A stretch of 64,000 bases of DNA, taken from Euleptes europaea. Lineage: Eukaryota > Chordata > Lepidosauria > Squamata > Sphaerodactylidae. The stretch spans positions 62,001-126,000 of the forward strand of contig NW_026612054.1 of assembly GCF_029931775.1 (NCBI RefSeq), read 5' to 3'. Below, piece after piece: positions 54,641-64,000 of this stretch. Below the pieces are notes generated by a model that made no database searches, was not told where the DNA came from, and saw only the letters and a program-made list of their open reading frames with translations. The position numbers and the translations under genes are program-made. Position 1 is the stretch's first letter, and the number at the start of each line of letters is the position of its first letter.

Positions 54641-57150
54641 ACAGCTGAAATACAACTTTACTATGTTCATAGTATCCCTAGTGGCTACAGCCAGAACTGC
54701 ATCAAAAGGAAAATCATTGGAAAGGCATTCGGTTGGATGCAGCATCATGTTAGCTTCAGGTGCCCTCCAGCTGACTTGGGCACCCAAACTTTGTTCCCCC
54801 AGTCCCCCCTTTTGGCAGTCCTGCTTGCATGCACACACATGCTTGCAAAAACAGAGAAGAAGGTAAAAACAAATAAGGAGACCCCTGTGTATGGTATATT
54901 TTGCTTTGTGTACACGCAGCAAACGTGCACACCTTCTTTCATGCAGCTTTTGTGCTCATCCTAAGTAGGGAAAAATGCAATAAGTCATCCTAGGGGAGGC
55001 TAGGGTAGAAAGCTGGGAACAGAGACAACATCAGTAAATTGGGATGGAAAGAAATGTGCAAGAAAAGATGGATTTGGAATGAGGTCAGCAGAAAGGGCAG
55101 ATGATTAACTGGAGCATGCAATGTCTTGCAATAAATGTTGGTTTCTAGATGGGTTTAGAGGATTAGTAAATATTTTTCTGTTTACGTGCATGGCTGGTTT
55201 ATGAAGTTTCAAAGCAATTACAGTAGCCTAACTTGCAGCCCGGTGCCTGCTGTGCCATTCTTGAATGAGCATGCCTCTGCCAACAAAAAACTCATTACAG
55301 GCACACCGCTTTCCGGCTGCACCAGAAATGAACGTAATTGCATATGCGGGGCTATGTTAAGTGAGGAAATTTAAAGGCAAAAACAGCCCACCATGATTGT
55401 GCGTAAAAGACACCTCTATCTGCCGGCTGCTTAATGCATTTTATAATTAAACCTCTTGAAAGAGACTAATTACCCTATGGAAAGTGACATCTCTTGTTTA
55501 TGTGTGCACTGTAGTTGCCAAATTAAATGTTCACTATCTTCTTCCATCCCCCCCACTACACCTCACCCTTCCTGTTGACAGGAAGAGAAGGTGCGGCATT
55601 GTGAAAAGGCCTTACACATGAGGCTGCCTCTTCCTCTGAATGACCCCTCTCATCTTGGGGAAACTTAACTAATGATAGTGCCCCTCCCAGCAGCAAGTGG
55701 ATGCAGAGATTAGGATGCCTTCGCATGTAATGATATACAGCTGTGAGCAGGAAGTCCCCCAAGCAATGGACTGAAGGAGGGGGCTTCAACAAAGCACTAT
55801 CTCACTGTCAGCAACATGGCTACATGGGGTGGGTGGGTTGTTATCTAACCATCCAGAGAGTTTGCAGAGTAGGACTTACATTTATTTTACTCCTCCTCCA
55901 CTGCAGTCAACTGATCCTCAGCCCAATTTTGTTTCTGGGAGCCAGAAACAACCAGAGCAAAGCAGGAGGGGGAATCAGTGGAAATCACTGCCTCCTCTTC
56001 CAAAGATTTAAGTGCTATTAAAGCTTTGGTACTCCAAGGTTGGGCATGTGCCAATGATATTGGCCTACCTTATAGGGCAGTTGTTAGAAGATAATAAACA
56101 CAGAACACTATAACTTTATATCATCATCATCACCATCACCATCATCATCATCAGTGATTTCTTCTTCTATACAGGCTGTCAAGAGAGTATCCATCCTGAA
56201 GGAAATTTCCAGTCTCATTTAATTTGGCCTTTCACAGGTGTGGAATGTCACTCCTTTTTTGCAGTTTCACTCAAGGACAAGTTCCCTGGCAGGCTTGATC
56301 AGATTACAAGCCACAGCTGAGAAACTCTGTTGGGAGGGGGCAGTTCGCTCATCCCCTGAGAGGTTCCATGAAGATGGTCCTATGACTGGTTGTAAGGAGT
56401 CAGCAGGTTATGGCCAGCGTTTTCCATAAGAGTACCCTGTGTGTAGAACAGTCATTCCCCTTTTGCATTCTTTTCCCCTTCCCCCTCCATGCTACCAGGA
56501 AGACATTCATATTAAGCTCTAGAAATTTTATGCCTTTAGGAACAACTATGCTGTGCTTAGGACTTCAGTAAGTATTTAGACAGTCAGCTTTGTTATTTTC
56601 TATGCATCCTGTCCTCGTTTAACTGTAAACCTTGTTTTAATATATTTTTCTAATTTTCTCCAATAATGCTTAGTTTTGCATGTATTAGTGTGAGTTTACT
56701 GGTGCAAAAGCCATGTGAGCTTGGTTACGCTACCACACCACAGTGGGCCTGCCATAATACAGGCTTACAATGCCCTCCTAATCAAAGCTGCCAAGCCTTA
56801 GCGGCATGTAAGTCTGGTTAGGATCGCAATATTGGAGTGGCTTTGCATATTACTTACCACTGGCTGAATGGGCTAGTGGTACTTCATGTAACATTTGTAG
56901 AACACAACAGGGAAGTTAAGGATGCAGAAAGAAGCTTCTTAAAGTATATCTATGGCTACTTTTATGTTGGGGGACACCCTAAGAAAAAAATCTGGTAGTG
57001 CATATGTGCAGTTGAAACTGGTACATCTCTCCCACATGAGCTCCCTACAGCTATTACAGTGAAAGTGCAGAATGAGAAAGCAACAAGTCATTGCTACTGT
57101 GTCTAAGAATATCAAAAGTTATTGTCTTGGGCAGAACTAGACAAGATGTT
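54641..57150. other. MAGI2 intron, unique sequence
   Basis: No gene or clear repeat except an (ATC)n microsatellite at about 56120-56153. The open frames are short and without domains. Confidence 0.55.
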
Positions 57151-57162
57151 GTAGGTCCTTCT

Positions 57163-57199
57163 TACAAGTACAAGTACAAATTCCTTTACTGGCATAATA
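57163..57199 (-). mobile_element. 37-bp LINE tail insertion with 12-bp TSD
   Basis: The insert holds 'tacaagtacaagtacaaatt' and 'cctttactggcataata'. The 12-bp gtaggtccttct flanks it exactly (57151-57162 and 57200-57211). Read on the minus strand it ends in (acttgt)-type repeats, like a LINE 3' terminus truncated almost completely. Confidence 0.8.
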
Positions 57200-57211
57200 G
57201 TAGGTCCTTCT

Positions 57212-58012
57212 AAATACCACCTGCACTGGGCCCCAAGTTGGACTGTGATTGCTACACTAGGGGAGAAGGATATTATCCCTTCCCCTATACAAACATTTCT
57301 TGATGTAAATTGCCTCCCCCACACTGGTGAGGTGTTATTTGTTCCAGGAAGGAAAACACAGAAGACTTCCATGGGGGAAAGGGTTAAAACTCCTCTTGCA
57401 CAGTGTAAGCAATCCCGATCAAATCTCCTGGCACCATGGCACTGATCCAAATCCATGGTGTCTGCTGTTCAGAGAAACAAAGAGACAAAAAAATGGATCA
57501 TGGATCTTCTCCAGTTAGCCTGCCATCAGCAGGGACAATGGAATTGGGGTCGGTCACTGCACTGCCTCCCTGACTATATCATCCCTCCCAAGACTGAACA
57601 AGATGGAGGAGGCTTCTGCCAGAGGGGTCTGCTATGTTCATGATGTATCCAGTGAATTAGGAGGCTGGGGCAGCACCCCAAATAAACCAAAGAGTTCTGT
57701 CAGTCTAGTCAATCCCTTTTAGCCTAGTAGTTCTCACTCTGTGACAGAGTTGCGGAGGTCGCTCATATTTCCTCTCTGATTTTTGTAAAGTTATTCATTA
57801 AGAAAAATGGAATCAGACACATTGGACAAAAGCATAATAAAAAAATATATGTTTTTCAAAACATACTGTTTTCCCCAGAACATCCCAATTCTTTAGTATA
57901 AAACTTAAATTATTTCATCTTGAAAGGGGACCACTGCCTAATATTGATTTTTCATGGTCAGATCATAACTAGCTTTCCGATTTTGGAAAATATCTATTTT
58001 TGTAGCCTTCCA
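57212..58012. other. MAGI2 intron, no feature seen
   Basis: Unique sequence; frames at 57112-57643 have no recognisable domain. Confidence 0.5.
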
Positions 58013-58228
58013 ACTGCCCTGACCTGGATAGCCCAGGCTAGCCTGATCTCATCAGATCCCAGAAGCTAAGCAGGAGAAGCCCTGGCAAGCAATTGGATGG
58101 GAGACCGCCAAGGAATAACTGGGTTGTGATACAGAGCTAGGCAATGGCAAACCACCTCTGAACATCTTTTGCCTTGAAAACCCCACTGGGAGTCACCATA
58201 AGTGACTTGATGGCAAAAACAAAACCCC
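58013..58228 (+). mobile_element. 5S-headed SINE with Bov-B-type tail
   Basis: 'gcctgatctcatcagatccc', 'agaagctaagcaggagaagc', 'attggatgggagaccgccaa' and the tail 'gtcaccataagtgacttgat'. Slightly more worn than the copy at 21741. Confidence 0.88.
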
Positions 58229-59148
58229 AAAAACACACACACAACATCATCCAAGCATCACACATACAATGGAATATGGTGTTATAAGCCCCTGATCTAT
58301 GAAATAAAGTTAACTTTGACATTGGCTTGGATTCAACCAGCTGTTCTGCTGCTGAAAAAGGAAGGATGGGCCCTCTTTGATCACTCAAAAAGGCTATGCC
58401 AGGGAATATGGGACCTACATGTACAAAAGTCATGTAGGACAGAGCCTACACCAGGAAGGGGAACTGGATAAGACTGAATGGATCCAACCCACTGAATTTA
58501 TTCCAAAAACCAAAAGAACTAAGACGAATCTATAACACATAATTAATATAGGTGCTTTGACTTGCATGTGTGAATAAGCCATCACAGATCAAACACTGAA
58601 CTTTTCCTTCTGCAATCAATGAGACTGAAAGGTGCTTAAATTTGACTGGATTATGTCTGCAATGTTTTTCAAGCGAATCAATTCAAACTGTGATTCACTG
58701 AATGTTAAGCAATGAAGTGATAAGAAATGAAATGATGAACAGCATGATATTTGGCCTACAGATTTAGCTCTAGCTAACACAAATACCTGTCATCATCTGA
58801 CAACTTAGTGTTAAATAATACATGTAATGTGGTTAAAGGCAGTTTACCACCAAACAGATGGGAAGAAAAATGAATACTACTTAACGAAAAACAGATATCA
58901 CAGCCTCAATTTTTATTCTATTGACTTCTCCAAAGATTAGTCTAACATAAATTCCCTACATAATAGACCAGTGCAATCAAGATATCAAACAAGCAAATTA
59001 TCAATACATTATACGATCAGAATCAAGAAACCGAACATCCGATCAAACTCACATTTCAATTATATATCACTACACCCTTTCTGAGTGTGAACTGGTTTTA
59101 TTTTTGAATTCACTGATTTAGTCAATTACCACGAAGGACTGATCATGA
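58229..59148. other. MAGI2 intron, no feature seen
   Basis: AT-rich unique sequence. Confidence 0.5.
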
Positions 59149-59149
59149 T

Positions 59150-59652
59150 GGGTAGCTGTGTTAGTCTGTCTGCAGCAGCAGAAAAGAGCAAGAGTCCAGT
59201 AGCACCTTAAAGACGAACACAATTTCTGGCAGGGTATGAGCTTTTGTCTGTCACGGCTCACTTCTTCTGGTATCTGTGACTCACGAAAGCTCATACCCTG
59301 CCAGAAATTTTGTTAGACTTTAAGGTGCTACTAGTAGGGTTGCCAGTTTCCTGGAACCGGCAGGCAATTACCTGCCAATCCAGCAGCCTGCTTGGAGCAG
59401 CGGCCATATGTGACATGCTTACGTCACTTCCGGGTTTAGTCCCGGAAGCGCCACATTGCAAAGGGGCCCTTTACCACTCAACTCCCCTGGAAGTGACATA
59501 ATCCCGTCGGGTGCGATGCTTTTGGGACTAAACCTGGAAGTGATGTAAGCACGTCGTGTGCACCCGCCCACCCCCACCCCCCACAACCTCCTGCCAGTGA
59601 AAGGGGGGACCTGGCAACCCTAGTTACTAGACACTTGCTCTTTTCTACTATG
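59150..59652. mobile_element. Foldback element with a hAT inserted in one arm
   Basis: Left arm: 'gggtagctgtgttagtctgt', 'agagtccagtagcacctta' and 'tctggcagggtatgagctt'. Right arm: 'aaagctcataccctgccag', 'ttagactttaaggtgctact' and, beyond the insertion at 59335-59622, 'agacacttgctcttttctac'. The arms are complementary for about 90 bp. The right arm lacks the last 30 bases or so. Confidence 0.8.
59335..59622. mobile_element. Short hAT-type element, 288 bp
   Basis: Perfect ends tagggttgccag and ctggcaaccct(a), with flanks gctactag (59327-59334) and gttactag (59623-59630) matching at seven of eight. The interior has paired 'acgtcacttccgggtttag' and 'actaaacctggaagtgatg', a second inverted repeat. 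It shares the end of the 'tagggttgcc' family but not its interior. Confidence 0.88.
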
Positions 59653-60734
59653 AAGGACTGAATTAGGAATGCTTGACACCCTGCTGGTCTGACTCGTGGC
59701 CTATTCACACATTGTGATCATCAGAGTTGGGGATATGACAAATTTATGAAGGCTATTAACTATGATGAGCAAATGGAACCTCCTGATTCAGAGGAAGTGA
59801 CCCTCTGAATATCAGTGCTGGAAGGGCAACAACAGGGAGTGGCCTTCCCCTTCATATCCTCCTTGTAGGCCTTCCAACAACAATCAACATTGTTCTTGCA
59901 TATAAGCACTTTATGGATTTGGAATTGTCTCATGCAGAACATTCATAATATGAAAGAAGATTTATCTTATCATTAGATGGAATGGAATTCCAGATCTCTC
60001 CAGATGCAACACTGCTTTTTAAGAAAATTAGGTTTGTAAGGCCAATTATAATGAAAAAGCCCATTTCCCCCTGGCAAAACAAACAAAGAAATGTAGGAAA
60101 CAAAGCTGCTGCAGAAGAATGTGAAATGTAAAAAAGATATATATGAAGCGATACAAAACTTCCCCATACCGCAGGGGTAAATACAGTTTCTTGTAATGAA
60201 ATCCTGACTGTTTTTGATCCGTATCTGTGCTAGTGAGCACCGATAACAAATGTAAATACTTTAAGACAGGCAAGGTTATGTTCCTACCAGTCAGCCACTG
60301 ACATAAGTGTTCTAAACTAGTTGTGTCGAGGGTCTTCTAGAGCAGCTCCCCCCAGCATTATATACCGTATTTTTCGCTCCATAACACGCACTTTTCCCCC
60401 TCGCTTTTGAGGAGGAAAATGTCTGTGCGTGTTATGTAGCGAATGTGCACAGAGCCGGCTGGGCCTGCTGGAACGGCGTGCCCAGACGGCTCTGTGCACA
60501 TTCGCTCTAGGCGCGCTGGAACGATGCAAGCCTTGCACCCCGCCCGCCTCCCAGCTGGGAGGCAGGCGGGGTGCACAGAGCCGGCGCCAGCCTGCAGCCT
60601 TCCCTCCTCCCTCCCCGGGCGCACATGGGCCGGATTCGGCCCCGCGCGCCAACTGAAGCCTTCCCTCCTCCCTCCCCGGGCGCACACGGGCCGGATCTGG
60701 GCTTGCCTGGGCCAGGGGCGGGAGGGAGCGGAGG

Positions 60735-60802
60735 CGCTGGGGACTGAACCTGGGACCTCCTGCATGCCCAGCAGAAGCTCTGCCACTGAGCTCACAGCCC
60801 CC
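60735..60802 (-). mobile_element. tRNA-type SINE head inside the TA-flanked element
   Basis: The plus strand shows 'ggggactgaacctgggacct', 'cctgcatgcccagcagaagc' and 'tctgccactgagctcacagc', the reversed tRNA-like head with A and B boxes. Confidence 0.8.
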
Positions 60803-60850
60803 TCCCCTCGCTTTCCCGCCGCCCCCCCTCTCCCAGGCACAGTCAGGCTG

Positions 60851-61039
60851 CCCATTGCTTTGCATGGCAGTAGACCTGGCCTCCTGACTGAGACAGGAGG
60901 CCAGGTCTACTGCCATGCAAACCAATGGGTAGACCTGGTCTCTGTGAAGGGGGGGGGTCTCCCATTGGTTTGCACGGCAGTAGACCTGGCCTCCTGACTG
61001 AGACAGGAGGCCAGGTCTACTGCCATGCAAACCAATGGG
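60851..61039. repeat. Two tandem perfect-stem hairpins
   Basis: Hairpin 1 spans 60851-60929 and hairpin 2 spans 60961-61039, 110 bp apart. Each has arms of about 36 bp ('gcagtagacctggcctcctg' against 'caggaggccaggtctactgc') and the same 7-base loop actgaga, with one or two mismatches. Further inverted pairs lie at 60436-60510 and 60533-60575. Confidence 0.92.
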
Positions 61040-61189
61040 TGGACCTGGCCTCCCTGGGGCATTCACTCCATAAGACAAGTTTTTATAGGAGGAAAACAAG
61101 ATTTTTTCTTGTTTTCCTCCTCTAAAAACTAGGTGCGTGTTATGGTCAGGTGCGTGTTATGGAGTGAAAAATACGGTAAATGTGGAATA

Positions 61190-61707
61190 TTATTAAAAAG
61201 GTTAAAATAATGTGTTCCTTGCTCAAAAACGTCTGCTGACAAAGATCCTAAATCCTGCCTGTCATTTGTTATCTTAGATTGGAGCTATCGTTTTATTTAA
61301 GGATGCATTCTGAAAACTTTATGCATAATTTCCCAATGTTAACGCTAACCCACTTTTTAGAGCAAAAAAAGTGGATATTCTAACAGACAATGCAGGTTTA
61401 GAAATAATATCTTTTGACATTTCAATATCTTCTGTTTTTGAGGGGGAAAAAAGTTAAACCTTTTTAAACGGAGATTATCAACTAAACTTTCTTTCATGGA
61501 GATAGTTAAAGAACCTAAGAATTATAGAGACTATAATGATTCATGCCGAGTAGACCCACTAGGGGTTATTTAAACTCACTAGTGGTTTCACTTATCAAAA
61601 CCACCACCACTAACTACCACAAGCCACACTGTTATTAGCCCTGGAAGGCAAAACGTTAGGCAAAAAGAGGACATCTATCTGTTTACTCTTCCAGGGCTAA
61701 TAACAAT
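61190..61707. other. MAGI2 intron, no feature seen
   Basis: Unique AT-rich sequence with a short inverted pair ('gttattagccctggaaggca' near 61633 and 'ccagggctaataacaatgcc' near 61690), which forms the boundary of the next SINE region. Confidence 0.5.
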
Positions 61708-61940
61708 GCCAGTATACTGTAGTGATCAGAGGGTCTGACTAAGATCTGGGAGACCCAGGTTTGAATCCCCACACTGCCTTGAAAGCTTTGCTGGATGACC
61801 TTGGTTCAGTCACACACTCTCAGTATAACCTACTTCACAGGGTTGCTGTAATGATAAAAATGAAAACAAAACTACGTTTTGGGTCCCCACTGGGGAGAAA
61901 GGCTGGACATAAACAAAGTAAGTACATAAAATAATATAAT
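61708..61940 (+). mobile_element. CORE-type SINE
   Basis: Head 'atactgtagtgatcagaggg', B box gtttgaatcccc, core 'gatgaccttggttcagtcac', 'cacagggttgctgtaatgat' and tail 'gtccccactggggagaaagg'. Confidence 0.88.
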
Positions 61941-62402
61941 AAGGGACTTGCTCAACACTACCCCATGAGCTTCATGACTAAGAATTAATTTGGAAACTGA
62001 GTTCTCCAAGACTGTCTACCACACCAACTGGCAATGAAGAAAACCTTTTAAAGGGATGAGCTCGCAAAATCCAAGGAAAGCAAAATGCAGTTTCTCAGTG
62101 AGGTAAAAGAAAACAAGTCACACATCTCATACATGCGTTCAATAAGGTTTTTCTCTCTAGTGGCCATTAGCCAAACACTTAATGATGGCTTTGATTTGCT
62201 CTGTGCCATTTTTAAGGGCCTGGGGAGTTATCTAGGATCTGGGATCACATCCTTTGTGTGGGCTGAAAAGCATAAAATAACTTTCCTGCACTTCTTGCCA
62301 GAAGCCATTGCAAGTGGGGGGAAGGGCTGCCTAAAATCCTGAATGTCCTCACCTCCCATTTTGTAAATTGGCCACTGGAGCAGCATATGACCCCCACTGG
62401 TG

Positions 62403-62630
62403 GTGGAAAGTGCCGTCAAGTCACAGCTGACTTATGATGACCCCATAGGGTTTCCAAGGCAAGAGACGTTCGGTGCCGTTGCCTACCACTGCATGGGCTG
62501 AGAATGTTCTGAGAGAACTGTGACTTGCCCAGGGTCACCCAGCAGACTTCATGTAGAGGAGTGGGGAATCAAACCTGGTTCTCTGGATCAGAGTCTGCCA
62601 CTCTTAACCACTAAACCACGCTGGCTCCCA
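62403..62630 (-). mobile_element. SINE composite: Bov-B-type tail joined to CORE-SINE head
   Basis: The plus strand reads 'agtgccgtcaagtcacagct', 'gacttatgatgaccccatag' (reversed Bov-B-type tail), 'gacttgcccagggtcaccca' (core) and 'ccactaaaccacgctggctc' (head). On the minus strand the order is therefore CORE-SINE head, core, Bov-B-like tail. Confidence 0.8.
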
Positions 62631-62634
62631 TTAC

Positions 62635-63516
62635 CCTATTAAGAATCACTTTTAAAGTAGAAGCTCAACTGGTTAAATATGTTACATGCCACAGATGACA
62701 TTCGAGCATCCATTTGTAGGCTTGCATTTAACAGCATCTCCAAGCTGTGAAACTGTTCCATTAGGACTATGGCAAAACAATGCATTGTCATGTTTTTTGT
62801 ATTTATCAGGAATGTTAGCTAGATGCCTGAAAGCATGAGCTGTGGTTTCTTTTTTAAACTTAACTTTCACCAGTAGTGGAAACTGGGAGACTTCAAGGTG
62901 AGATGGAGGACCCTTAATTTCCATTCTTTCAATTTTCCAACTTTAACAAATATTCACCATAGATGGTATTACACTGAGAATGCAGTGGGAACTGTATAGA
63001 TTGCAACCTTGATGCGCTGGAAACACTGTTGTGGAAAAGAAACACTTCTATGAAGTCTGAATTCTTTTTGTCCCCTGAGAATCTCCATAGCCATGTAGCC
63101 CTAGGCAAAACTCTCTTCTTTAGTCAAATATCTCATTATCCAAATACTGGGATTTTCCCAAGGACAACTGGAAAATGAAACTGCATTGTACTCTTGTCCC
63201 TGGAACTCGGGACTTTAATCTATGGCCCTTGTTGAATTCAAATAAAATTATGTTTGCTTCTCTTTTCAGCCAGAACTTTAAATTGTTCCTCCCTTCCATG
63301 CCCCCAGCGTTTCCTCTATAAACCAACACCACTCCTCTAATCTCTGATGAGTTCAGCCTCTATATCTATCACTCTTCATTCATTTGTTTGCACCGTCTAT
63401 TGACCCATCCAGTGATCCACAATGAAGAGGCTATTGCATATCCTGTTACATATAGTATTGCTTTTTCATTGTTGTCATCCTTTTCTTTCCCTTGCATGAG
63501 TTTGCTCAATGGATTT

Positions 63517-63551
<35 letters not shown>

Positions 63552-64000
63552 CCCCCCCATCTCTCCATCTTCCCTCCCTCCCTCCCAAGATCTCACAAGA
63601 TCAGGCTACCCAGGGCTTTCCAGGTCAGGGCATCTATCTATATAGGCTTGATACAACCTCACAAAAACAAAAAACAAAAACACACCAAACAAAACAAAAC
63701 AAAAAAAACCACCCAGAAAATGCAGAGACATACTGGCAATTTTTTTAAAAAAACCTTTAAAATAATCAGTAGCTCAGGTGGATGGTTAATATTTACATAT
63801 TGCTCCTCTGAAGTCCATCAGTGTTACTGGATATATTAGTTTCCAATCAAAACTCTTTGTTGCCAAGAGATACTGTGAAATTATGATTTCCAGTGCTCCA
63901 AATATGTTAATATTATAAAGAGTTAGTTTTCTGCTTCAGAAAAAAGGGCTGCTGCTGAACACTTGAATAAGTTCCATTGACAATTATGTATGAGGAACAA
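62635..64000. other. MAGI2 intron, simple repeats only
   Basis: Unique sequence apart from (TC)n at about 63520-63550 followed by a C run, and an A-rich (CAAAA)n patch at 63660-63710. Confidence 0.55.

Larger units (their letters stand above)
60365..61176. mobile_element. TA-flanked inverted-repeat transposon, 812 bp
   Basis: The left end ccgtatttttcgctccataa and, reversed, the right end ccgtatttttcactccataa match at 19 of 20, continuing through 'cacgcac'. TA flanks both sides, the target duplication of Tc1/mariner elements. It is non-autonomous, very GC-rich in the centre and contains a SINE head fragment and a set of hairpins (listed separately). The Tc1/mariner assignment rests on the TA and the ends only. 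Confidence 0.8.

Noticed and set aside
60317-61099. Minus-strand frame of 260 codons
   Set aside because: It runs through hairpins and a SINE head in the TA-flanked element; the duplicated peptide reflects the duplicated hairpin.

Overview
The window is vertebrate nuclear DNA, most likely from a squamate reptile and possibly a gecko. I infer this from the repeat fauna: CR1 LINEs, Bov-B LINE 3' ends, 5S-rRNA-headed SINEs with Bov-B-like tails, CORE-SINE and tRNA-type SINEs, many hAT transposons, and a full-length L1 of non-mammalian sequence. The species assignment is inference.

Host gene. The only host gene I recognise is the 3' end of MAGI2 (S-SCAM, a synaptic and junctional PDZ scaffold), read on the minus strand. 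Three exons are visible: the second half of the last PDZ domain (46457-46595), an 89-bp alternative exon (41667-41755) and the terminal exon (coding from 21172 down to 20370). The 3' UTR probably runs to about 18185. Because 89 is not a multiple of three, skipping or including that exon makes the terminal exon read in two different frames. Skipping gives a tail of about 267 residues; inclusion gives a 48-residue tail. Both frames match human MAGI2 C-termini as I remember them, which makes this a dual-coding exon and the main biological result here.

Layout. 1-18185 is downstream of MAGI2 and is built of nested elements: a hAT with a CR1 inside (437-2741), a CR1 split by a second hAT (3546 to about 8700), a solo LTR (8710-9555), a CR1 tail, a Bov-B tail, a truncated U2 snRNA retropseudogene (14858-14917) and several small inverted-repeat elements. 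18185-21172 is the MAGI2 terminal exon and UTR. 21173-41666 is an intron holding a three-level nest: an apparently intact 5.6-kb L1 (29909-35516) inside a hAT (28414-36235), which may itself lie in an old LTR. 41756-46456 is the next intron, and 46596-64000 is part of a further MAGI2 intron filled with SINEs, two more hATs (53037-53908, 59335-59622), a foldback element and a TA-flanked inverted-repeat element with twin hairpins (60365-61176).

At least seven hAT-type insertions have a recognisable 8-bp target-site duplication (TSD), four of them exact, so cut-and-paste elements dominate the recent history of the locus. The intact L1 supplies both open reading frames expected of an autonomous LINE. 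The 5S-headed SINEs share their 3' end with the Bov-B fragments, as expected if Bov-B machinery mobilised them.
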